From assembly GCA_964517135.1 (NCBI GenBank), contig CAZFBA010000021.1, positions 8,562 through 72,561 of the forward strand: a stretch of DNA of 64,000 nucleotides, written 5' to 3'. The DNA comes from CAZFBA01 sp964517135. Lineage in GTDB: Bacteria > Cyanobacteriota > Vampirovibrionia > JBFMGH01. The position numbers and the translations under genes were made by a program. Of this stretch, positions 8,203 to 15,343 are shown piece after piece. The notes beneath the pieces were generated by a model, which saw only the letters and a program-made list of their open reading frames with translations, did no database searches and was not told the DNA's origin. Each line of letters opens with the position of its first letter. The first letter of the stretch is position 1.

Positions 8203-9264
8203 TTATCCCTTTTTTAAGGTACTAACAGGGTTATAGGCTGTTGAGGTTCCTTCAGGGAAAATGATAATTGGTGAGGTAGTAAGAGGTTTTCGCTCTTTTA
8301 ATGGGCGCCAATAATCTTTAACCAGTATTATAGATGATTTTATTAGCTCAAGTTCGAGTTTGTTAATAATATCCTGAAAGTGGCTGTAGCTCTGTATTGC
8401 TTCACAAAGGTTAATATGGAGAATGGCGTTTCTGTTTTTGAGCCCTGCATAGTTTATAAGATAATTCAGGATGTCTTTATAGTATTCAGAATAAGGAAGT
8501 GCCGTAAATATACAGGCATGAGAAACAGTATTATCAACAGTTCTAATGTCAGCATAAGCTACAATAGATTTGTTCTCAGGGTTTTCCAGAACCCACTGGG
8601 CAATTTCTATACCATTAAAATGATTTCTAAAAAATCTGGAAATACCCGAGTTAAAGTCATCAGGGTCTTTTTCAAGGCTAATTTTTGCCTGGGGTTTAAG
8701 GCATTCGATGTAGAGGTCATAAAGTTTTTCTGTATCAGACGAATTCATCTTTCTAAAGTTATTAATGTCAACTTCGGGCAATATTTCGCCATTAAGTGGG
8801 TACTTATATGTATATTCTCTGGTGCAGAATCTGAATCCACAGGCATTCTTAAAGAGATCCTGAGCATCTGCATTCATTTCGTCCAGTTCTGCTATGAAGG
8901 TTTCTACGCCTTCAGCACCATATTTATTTACAATATAGTCTATAAGGAGTTTTCCTACGTCATAGGCATTGGGTTTCAAGTAAAACTGATCTATTTTCCA
9001 GCGCAATTTGGTCTTTGAATCAGGTATAATAGCAATTAAACCAATTATGTTGTCGTTTTCTACTGCTACATAACCTTCTTGAAGAATTTTCCAGCCAAGT
9101 GGCAGATAATAATGAATTTTCAATACAGGGCTGGTCAGTTTTCTGGGGTTAGCACTTGCCACAAAAGATGGCACAACAGGCATATCAACTTCATCAAAGA
9201 ATTTATTGATCCTGTTATTGTCTGTAATTCTTACTGGTCTTATTTTTATGCTGGATTGTATCAT
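8203..9264 (-). CDS. GNAT-family acetyltransferase
   Basis: 353 aa. The N-terminal half has a GNAT pattern: IKIRPVRITDNNRINKFFDE as the first strand and helix, then GYVAVENDNIIGLIAI, IDQFYLKPNAYDVGKLLIDY in the acetyl-CoA binding region and FKNACGFRFCTREYTY near the end of the fold. The C-terminal half (from about residue 170, FRKMNSSDTEKLYDLYIECL) looks like a second, more degenerate GNAT domain, so this may be a tandem GNAT protein. The acceptor cannot be predicted. It is convergent with the flavoprotein gene and stands alone on its strand with its own promoter. Confidence 0.65.
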   Translation of the reverse strand: MIQSSIKIRPVRITDNNRINKFFDEVDMPVVPSFVASANPRKLTSPVLKIHYYLPLGWKILQEGYVAVENDNIIGLIAIIPDSKTKLRWKIDQFYLKPNAYDVGKLLIDYIVNKYGAEGVETFIAELDEMNADAQDLFKNACGFRFCTREYTYKYPLNGEILPEVDINNFRKMNSSDTEKLYDLYIECLKPQAKISLEKDPDDFNSGISRFFRNHFNGIEIAQWVLENPENKSIVAYADIRTVDNTVSHACIFTALPYSEYYKDILNYLINYAGLKNRNAILHINLCEAIQSYSHFQDIINKLELELIKSSIILVKDYWRPLKERKPLTTSPIIIFPEGTSTAYNPVSTLKKG

Positions 9265-9305
9265 AATATTCTCTAAGAAAGCTTGCGCTATAATTCATTT
9301 TATAT

Positions 9306-9908
9306 TTATTTTGAAATAAGGTCTACCAGGTTAAAATCCTGGGGCACTGTAAAATAGTCTTCTGAAAGTAGTTCTGGTGATATAAATTCTTTTTCTTCAA
9401 TTCTTACAATAGTTTTTCGATCATTAGATGTTATTTCTACTTCATGTGGAAAGTATTCAGGCAATTTAATTTTTACTATATAAAAGACAGGGCCAATATT
9501 GAAGACCCATTTTTCGTATCTGTCGGGGCCATCAACAATTACTGTTTCAAAGTGTGCGTTAATTTCAGTTAAATAGCTTTTAAGACTGATTTTATCCTTA
9601 AGTATTTGCAGTGGAGGAAGTTCATGTTCGAGGATATTTTTAGAATACATTAGTGTAATAGTTTTTCGACGGGGATTAACCAAAAAAGCCTTTTGTGTAT
9701 CCAGTTCTACGATGTAATAAATTTTGCTCCCTGTATCTATTCTAGCTTCATTAGCTTTGATAGTAAAGACAACCTGCTCTTTATCTTTTTTTTCACCTGT
9801 TATTTCAGTGACAAGCATTTTTCCACGTGTAGCAGCATAATCTCGGGCAGTTATTTCTGCTGGAAATAAAACGAAAATTAACAGTATTACTATAAAATAT
9901 CTTATCAT
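9306..9908 (-). CDS. Exported protein, possible LolA/DUF4412-like fold
   Basis: 200 aa with an N-terminal signal peptide (MIRYFIVILLIFVLFPAEIT, cleavage probably after TARD). The mature part is rich in beta-strands (MLVTEITGEKKDKEQVVFTI, YYIVELDTQKAFLVNPRRKT, RKTIVRIEEKEF). Its pattern of a protein that measures bound groups on a half-barrel recalls LolA or DUF4412 proteins, but no signature residue proves this. The ATG follows the ridA stop directly (TAAATG), so it is co-transcribed with and probably coupled to ridA. Confidence 0.55.
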   Translation of the reverse strand: MIRYFIVILLIFVLFPAEITARDYAATRGKMLVTEITGEKKDKEQVVFTIKANEARIDTGSKIYYIVELDTQKAFLVNPRRKTITLMYSKNILEHELPPLQILKDKISLKSYLTEINAHFETVIVDGPDRYEKWVFNIGPVFYIVKIKLPEYFPHEVEITSNDRKTIVRIEEKEFISPELLSEDYFTVPQDFNLVDLISK

Positions 9909-10376
9909 TTAGTCGATTTGAACAATCATATCTATTTCTACTGAAGCATTCAGAGGAAGTTCTTTTACCCCAATAGCTGTTCTTGTGTGGTTACCTATTT
10001 CCGGGCCAAATATTTCGAGTATAAAATCTGAGGCTCCATTAATTACACCCGGTTGATTGTTAAAAAGTACGGCACTTTTGACAAAACCATTTATTCTTAC
10101 AATTCTGGTTATTCTGTCAAGATCACCTATAACAGCCTGTATTGCGCTTAAGGCATTTAGAATACAGAGTTTTGCAGCTTTCTGTCCTGATTCTATGTCA
10201 GAGTATATACCGCCTATTTCGCCTGAATAAACTATTTCTCCATCTTTCATAGGTAGTTGGCCTGATGTAAAGACAAGGTTTCCTGTCTGCAAAGCAGGAA
10301 TATAGCTGGCTACTGGCTTTGGTGCCTCAGCAAGGGTATAACCCAGTTCCTGTAATCTTTTAACTATTTTAGACAT
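9909..10376 (-). CDS. ridA: RidA (YjgF/YER057c/UK114) family enamine/imine deaminase
   Basis: 155 aa, the longer bacterial RidA subtype. It has the N-terminal GNLVFTSGQLPMKDGE segment and the active-site region NHTRTAIGVKELPLNASVEI, where the Arg of TRTAIG is the family's key substrate-carboxylate ligand. RidA hydrolyses reactive 2-aminoacrylate and related imines from PLP enzymes to protect the cell. It is the first gene of a two-gene leftward unit with a secreted protein. The upstream gap to 10769 holds a palindrome (10567) and a MITE-like element (10704). Confidence 0.9.
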   Translation of the reverse strand: MSKIVKRLQELGYTLAEAPKPVASYIPALQTGNLVFTSGQLPMKDGEIVYSGEIGGIYSDIESGQKAAKLCILNALSAIQAVIGDLDRITRIVRINGFVKSAVLFNNQPGVINGASDFILEIFGPEIGNHTRTAIGVKELPLNASVEIDMIVQID

Positions 10377-10566
10377 TTTTTACCGCCTGAATACTAATAC
10401 CAATTTGACATTATACTTGAAAAAAAACGGGTTTAAAAGCCTTATGCTTTAAAATTAGAGTATAGTTATTTTTATTATTAACAGCTATCTTATATTTTAT
10501 CTTAATTAAATATAATTTATATTATAATTAAGGAGTATAAATACACTATAAAGCATTAAGGTTACT

Positions 10567-10579
10567 CAACAAATTGTTG
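10567..10579. promoter_or_regulatory. Palindrome CAACAAATTGTTG in a divergent promoter region
   Basis: This 13-bp inverted repeat with 6-bp arms lies between ridA and the FMN reductase gene. The identical sequence is found in the promoter region of the TPR lipoprotein/EF-hand protein pair (33595-33607). It may be an operator of a shared regulator. It is short enough that chance recurrence in AT-rich DNA is possible. Confidence 0.35.
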
Positions 10580-10703
10580 ACTGCAAACTGACTTCAACCG
10601 GTCTTAACCTAAAAAATACCTGCAAAAATTGATAACTTCCCCATTAAGATGTATGAACATAGTATAATTTACATTCTATAATCAATTTAAATACTAAACA
10701 AAA

Positions 10704-10752
10704 AATCAATGCATAACTTAAAAATTTATCACCATAGTTATGCGTTAGTCTA
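10704..10752. repeat. Short interspersed element, family B, copy 1 (minimal form)
   Basis: Only the two terminal inverted repeats are present, AATGCATAACTTAAAAAT and ATAGTTATGCGTTAGTCT, separated by about 10 bp. The same ends bound longer elements at 13204-13444, 24148-24210 and 31288-31464. It lies within 20 bp of the FMN reductase start and so contributes to its leader. Confidence 0.7.
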
Positions 10753-10768
10753 ATAAAGGAGATAAAAT

Positions 10769-11350
10769 ATGTCTGAAAAACCAAGGATTTTAGCATTTGC
10801 AGGCAGTCTAAGAAAAGATTCTCTAAACAAAAAAATTGTTAAAATTGCTGCAAAAGCAGCAGCTGAAGCCGGTGCAATAGTCACATACATTGATCTTAAA
10901 GACTATCAGGTACCTGTTTATGATGGCGACATAGAAGATGAGACAGGAATACCGGTAAAAGCAAAAGAATTTAAAGAATTAATGAAGTCTCACCACGGTT
11001 TTTTAATTGCATCACCTGAATATAACAGCTCTATATCAGCAGTACTAAAAAACCTTATTGACTGGGCCTCTAGACCCGAAAGAGGAGAACCTGTGCTGGC
11101 AGCTTTTAAAGGTAAAACAGCTGCTCTATTGAGTGCCTCTCCAGGTAAATTTGGAGGGCTAAGAGGGCTTTATAGCCTTCGAGAAATTCTTCAAAATGTT
11201 TTTGTTCTTGTGTTGCCTGATATGTACTCTCTTTCAGCGGCTGATAATGCATTCAACGATGATGACACAATGAAAAATAATGATCAACTTGCCAGTGTAA
11301 ATGCTATTGGTGAAAATTTAACTAAATATCTTTTAAAAACTTTAGAGTAA
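10769..11350 (+). CDS. NADPH-dependent FMN reductase-family flavoprotein
   Basis: 193 aa. The flavodoxin-like FMN-binding loop FAGSLRKDSLNKKIV and the signature ASPEYNSSISAVLKNLIDW identify the NADPH_FMN_red family (ChrR/SsuE/azoreductase-like). It is a cytosolic enzyme that reduces FMN or quinones with NAD(P)H. The ribosome site AAAGGAG lies seven bases before ATG. It is a single gene with its own promoter, next to a palindrome that could mediate redox or stress control (inference). The downstream gap to 11555 shows nothing notable. Confidence 0.9.
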   Translation: MSEKPRILAFAGSLRKDSLNKKIVKIAAKAAAEAGAIVTYIDLKDYQVPVYDGDIEDETGIPVKAKEFKELMKSHHGFLIASPEYNSSISAVLKNLIDWASRPERGEPVLAAFKGKTAALLSASPGKFGGLRGLYSLREILQNVFVLVLPDMYSLSAADNAFNDDDTMKNNDQLASVNAIGENLTKYLLKTLE

Positions 11351-11555
11351 CTTTTATTACTTAAAATACAATACCTGAGTAATAGTTTGCAAAAATACTT
11401 TTTCACAAGTATTACAAACTGATAAATTGTTAAATGTAACCAAATTTCACAATTCTGATAGTGTATTTGACGTATTTTATCAAATATATCTGGTATTTGA
11501 TGAAAAATAACTATAAAATATAATAAGATATTGATTGTTTTCAGCAGAGGTTAAG

Positions 11556-12584
11556 ATGGCAGAAAAAAAAGTTATAAATATTGCAACAATGACCAATGCC
11601 CAGAAAGTTGCAGCTCTTTTAATACTTTTAGGGCCTCAATCAGCCTCTGAAATACTGAGAAATATCAAAGATGAAGATGAAGTGGAACATATTACTCTTG
11701 AAATTGCTGCACTGCACAGAGTCCCGCAAGAACACCTGGAAATTATCCTTGAAGAATTTCATAATATGTTTCAGGCAAGCGGGTTTATAGCTCAGGGTGG
11801 CGTAAATTATGCCCGTCACCTATTAGAATCTACCTATGGAGAGAAAAAAGCCGATGCCATTCTTGATAAAATGATGGCATCTCTGCAAAGTACTCCTTTT
11901 CAATTTTTTAACGAAGCTGATCCTTCACAACTGGCAACATCTTTCCAGAATGAAAACCCCCAGCTGGTTTCTCTGGTGCTGGCTTATCTCAGACCAGAAA
12001 AAGCAGCAGCTGTATTGAACAGTCTTACACCAAAAATGCAGGCGGCTGTTGCCACCAGAATTTCTCAAATGGATAGAACAAACCCCGAAGTTCTCGCAGA
12101 AGTTGAAAGAATACTTGAAAATAAATTTTCCTCAGTTGTATCACAGGATTTCTCTAAAGCCGGCGGTGTTGAATGCCTTGCTGACATACTGAACAGATCT
12201 GATAGAGCTACAGAAAAAGCTATTATGGAATCTCTGGAAGAAAATGACCCTGAACTCGCTGAAAACGTACGTGAACTTATGTTCGTCTTCGAAGATCTTA
12301 TCCAGCTTGATGATAGAGCCATTCAACGACTGTTAAGAGAAGTAGAAACAAAAGACCTTGCACTGGCTCTTAAATCTGCAAACGATGAGGTTAAAGAAAA
12401 AATATTCCGCAACATGTCTGAACGGGCAGGCAATATGCTTAAAGATGATATGGAATATATGGGCCCGGTGAGAGCTAAAGATGTTCAGGAAATGCAAACT
12501 AAAATAGTAGGAATTATTAGAGCCCTTGAATCTACTGGTGAAATAATCATATCTCGTGGCGGTGAAGACGATATGATTATTTAA
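11556..12584 (+). CDS. fliG: Flagellar motor switch protein FliG
   Basis: 342 aa, full length. FliG forms the top of the rotor C-ring and couples stator movement to rotation. The N-terminal domain (NAQKVAALLILLGPQSASEI) binds FliF. The middle domain has ENPQLVSLVLAYLRPEKAAA, a variant of the usual EHPQ motif with Asn for His. The C-terminal torque helix region is visible as AIQRLLREVETKDLALALK, with the expected charged residues, followed by EKIFRNMSERA. The start is ATG 11556 (AGAGG upstream), not an upstream TTG. No other flagellar structural gene is nearby. The Maf-type glycosyltransferase at 22199 is the only related neighbour. Confidence 0.95.
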   Translation: MAEKKVINIATMTNAQKVAALLILLGPQSASEILRNIKDEDEVEHITLEIAALHRVPQEHLEIILEEFHNMFQASGFIAQGGVNYARHLLESTYGEKKADAILDKMMASLQSTPFQFFNEADPSQLATSFQNENPQLVSLVLAYLRPEKAAAVLNSLTPKMQAAVATRISQMDRTNPEVLAEVERILENKFSSVVSQDFSKAGGVECLADILNRSDRATEKAIMESLEENDPELAENVRELMFVFEDLIQLDDRAIQRLLREVETKDLALALKSANDEVKEKIFRNMSERAGNMLKDDMEYMGPVRAKDVQEMQTKIVGIIRALESTGEIIISRGGEDDMII

Positions 12585-12940
12585 CGCTTCTCAAGTTTAC
12601 TTAAAGATAGAATTGCGTCTCTTAAATTGCCATTAAAATATTTGTCTGCAAGGGTTTGAAGATCCTTTTTTAGTGCCATGTCTTTTGTTTCAGCAGTTTG
12701 ATAAAAATATTTGTTCTTTATCTGTACTTTTTCTAGCCTGTTCTTTTTACAGAGGCGTAAGCACGTTGTGTGTATTGTAGTATAAACATATTGCTTCTCT
12801 GGGTTCTTTTCATTAAGTGCCTTTATTATAGATTTAACGTCTACAAGGTTTCCATTTACTTCTGTTAAATCCCACACACATTGCATAACACTATCTTCAA
12901 GTTCACCAAATTTAACTTTTTTTGATCTGGTTGTTTTCAT
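12581..12940 (-). CDS. BlaI/MecI/CopY-family winged-helix repressor
   Basis: 119 aa. FGELEDSVMQCVWDL and the recognition region YVYTTIHTTCLRLCKKNRLE match the penicillinase-repressor family, which binds DNA as dimers and is inactivated by proteolysis or metal binding. No blaR/mecR-type sensor protease or target gene sits beside it, so its regulon is unknown. A ribosome site, AGGAAAG, precedes ATG 12940. Its stop overlaps that of fliG by 4 bp in convergent orientation. The gap 12941-13492 contains only a family B element. Confidence 0.85.
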   Translation of the reverse strand: MKTTRSKKVKFGELEDSVMQCVWDLTEVNGNLVDVKSIIKALNEKNPEKQYVYTTIHTTCLRLCKKNRLEKVQIKNKYFYQTAETKDMALKKDLQTLADKYFNGNLRDAILSLSKLEKR

Positions 12941-13203
12941 ACGCTTTCCTGTTGCCTTTTGAAACGATTAATAATAACACAAAACCATATATAAATAGGA
13001 TTAGATAAAGGTATAATATTGTCTATAGCCTTAAAGAGCCTGTTTACACACTAATACTTATGTATTGTTGAAAAACTAACCAATTATTGAATTCTCAAGT
13101 ATTTCGCTAATGATAATCATTCTGAAATTGTGAATTTTCATTGCAATTATAAATTAGAAAATATATCTGCTTAATTAAAATTTAAAAAAAAACTCATTTA
13201 AAA

Positions 13204-13444
13204 GATCGTTGCATAACTTAAAAATTTTTCGATGTTCAAACCCCAGATACCGCCCACCCTAAAGGAAGGCATGAGGTCTCTTCTTTTTGAAAAAAGAAGC
13301 AAAATGTTTTCACAACTGGCTTGCTGACTTCGTATACGTGCTTTGAAAGCCCGGGGCAAATCGACTCGTTCAATCCATATCTTCACTTTTAATATTTTTA
13401 AAATCGAAAACAAAAAATCTATTGCTATAGTTATGCATTAGTCT
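13204..13444. repeat. Short interspersed element, family B, copy 2 (long form)
   Basis: About 241 bp bounded by TTGCATAACTTAAAAATTTT and ATAGTTATGCATTAGTCT. An inner core with CCGCCCACCCTAAAGGAAGG is shared with the copy at 31288. Compared with that copy it has about 60 extra bp (13283-13345). No significant coding frame is present. It ends about 50 bp before the metallopeptidase start. Confidence 0.8.
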
Positions 13445-13492
13445 TTTTATGATAAATTGTTTGTATAACTTACTCTCAATAAAGGAAATATT

Positions 13493-15232
13493 ATGTTTTT
13501 CGGATTTGAACTGGCACTAAATGAAGACTATCTCAACGAAATTTTTAATGAAAGAAGTGTCGAATATATATTTAACCCGTTAAAAGAATATGAACGGCTT
13601 GAAAACAACGACAAAATAGCACTTAAACACCTGGTTAAAGCATCAAAAGCACTGGATTATGTGTTTTTAAAACAGGATCATTCCAGAAATCTTGACCTTA
13701 AAATGGCTCTGCAAGAAGCTGCCCTCAAAGGCAATACACGTGCAGAAAAAACACTGAAACTCTTTAAAATCTTTAACGGAATTGAAGGCAATGACGGGCT
13801 TTCTAAAACCCCTGTCAGATTATTTAAAAACCTTGAACAAACTAAAACAAAAAATATTTTTCCTGAAAAGCTTACACCTGAAGAACTTATTAAATATTTA
13901 AAGGAAAATGTTGAAGAAATACCTGCTATTTTAAGTTTTGATACTATCGTTAGAAGAGATGGTAATACTCTTAAGGCAATACCATACTATATTGCCTTTG
14001 CCAGAGAGTATAAAATAGCTGCAAAAGAACTTCTTAATGCAGCAAGCTTTACAACCCACGAAGGGTTTGCTAAATACCTTCGAACACAGGCTCAAGCTCT
14101 AATGTCAAATGATCCTGAATATAGCTATAAAGCAGATACCCTGTGGGCCAAACTCTTTGATTGCCCTCTGGAATTCACTATAGGCCGTGAATCATACGCA
14201 GATACGTTTACAGGCTCTATTGTAGAGAATATCGATTTTTTAAAATTACTGGAAAAACATAACCTTACAGTAAAAGCCAAAGATTTTATTGGAGCCCGAA
14301 CAGGCATTGTAGATATCGAAGCCTCCAGAAACCTCATGGATTATAAAAACCACCTGGCATCTCTGGCTAAACTTATGCCAGATGCCGAAAACTATAAACA
14401 ATCAATAAACAATGCCAGCAAAAATGAAATCAACCAAACACTTGTTGATGTAGATCTTGTTTATCTTTCAGGCGATTACAGCGCCCTTAGGCCTGGTATC
14501 ACTCTTGCTCAAAATTTACCTAATGATGATAAGCTTGCAGCACAACTCAATTGCGGTAATAGAAATGTGTTCCACAAGCAAATCAGGCATACAGTAGATC
14601 ATGAAAAACTACTGAAACTCTTAAATTCATTAGTAGATCAATCTTTACATGATTTATATGACAGAGAAGCCGACCATTTATTTACAATTGGACATGAATT
14701 GGCTCATTCCCTTGGACCTGTAACAACAACAGATGGTAGAGATAAAAAAGTTTCTCTTGGTGATGGCTATGGAGATATAATAGAAGAGTGTAAAGCAGAT
14801 GTGGCCTCTTTATATGCAATAGATTATTTTGTCAAATGCAATAAATACAGTCAAAAGCTGGCTAATAAGATGCTTGTTACCTGGGCAGTAGACCAGATGC
14901 CACTGAGTGAACCTGACCTGACACAGGCTCACCGAATGAGAGAGTTGATGCAGCTAAATTATTTTATTGAAAAAGAGGCTATAATGATAAAACCTGCAGG
15001 TAAAATGAATGTAAATCTTGATAAAATGATCCCTTCTGCCCGCAATATGCTTGTAGAAGTCATTGAAATTCAACTTGAAGGCTCAGCTGATAGAGCAAGA
15101 CAATTTGTCGAAAAATATGGCTCCTGGAATGAAACTATGAAATATATCAGCACAACTAAACAAAGCTTAAAACCAAAACCGTTCAAGATCTTAAAAATGC
15201 CACTAGCCGAAAAGCTTCTTGCAGAGGCATAA
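13493..15232 (+). CDS. M49-like (dipeptidyl-peptidase III-type) zinc metallopeptidase
   Basis: 579 aa. The zinc motif HELAHSLGP (HExxH form) and, about 23 residues later, IIEECKADVASLYAIDYF match the HExx(G)H plus EECRAE/EECKAD arrangement of peptidase family M49. Classical members have six-residue HELLGH. Five-residue HExxH variants are known in some bacterial members. The N-terminal 350 residues are helical with no signal peptide, so it should act in the cytosol, removing dipeptides from peptides. AAAGGAA before ATG supports the start. It is a single gene. Family-level call is good, substrate unknown. Confidence 0.75.
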   Translation: MFFGFELALNEDYLNEIFNERSVEYIFNPLKEYERLENNDKIALKHLVKASKALDYVFLKQDHSRNLDLKMALQEAALKGNTRAEKTLKLFKIFNGIEGNDGLSKTPVRLFKNLEQTKTKNIFPEKLTPEELIKYLKENVEEIPAILSFDTIVRRDGNTLKAIPYYIAFAREYKIAAKELLNAASFTTHEGFAKYLRTQAQALMSNDPEYSYKADTLWAKLFDCPLEFTIGRESYADTFTGSIVENIDFLKLLEKHNLTVKAKDFIGARTGIVDIEASRNLMDYKNHLASLAKLMPDAENYKQSINNASKNEINQTLVDVDLVYLSGDYSALRPGITLAQNLPNDDKLAAQLNCGNRNVFHKQIRHTVDHEKLLKLLNSLVDQSLHDLYDREADHLFTIGHELAHSLGPVTTTDGRDKKVSLGDGYGDIIEECKADVASLYAIDYFVKCNKYSQKLANKMLVTWAVDQMPLSEPDLTQAHRMRELMQLNYFIEKEAIMIKPAGKMNVNLDKMIPSARNMLVEVIEIQLEGSADRARQFVEKYGSWNETMKYISTTKQSLKPKPFKILKMPLAEKLLAEA

Positions 15233-15343
15233 ATTAAATATTACCAGAAATAAAGTTATAATTAGTAAGAATTAAATATAACATATCTTGTATTCTGGAT
15301 AATTAAATACAAGATAGATAACAAATATAAACTTTTTCAATGC

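Noticed and set aside
13198..13413. A 71-aa minus-strand frame inside the family B element
   Set aside because: It lies wholly within repetitive DNA, has no ribosome site and is not open in the other long copy.
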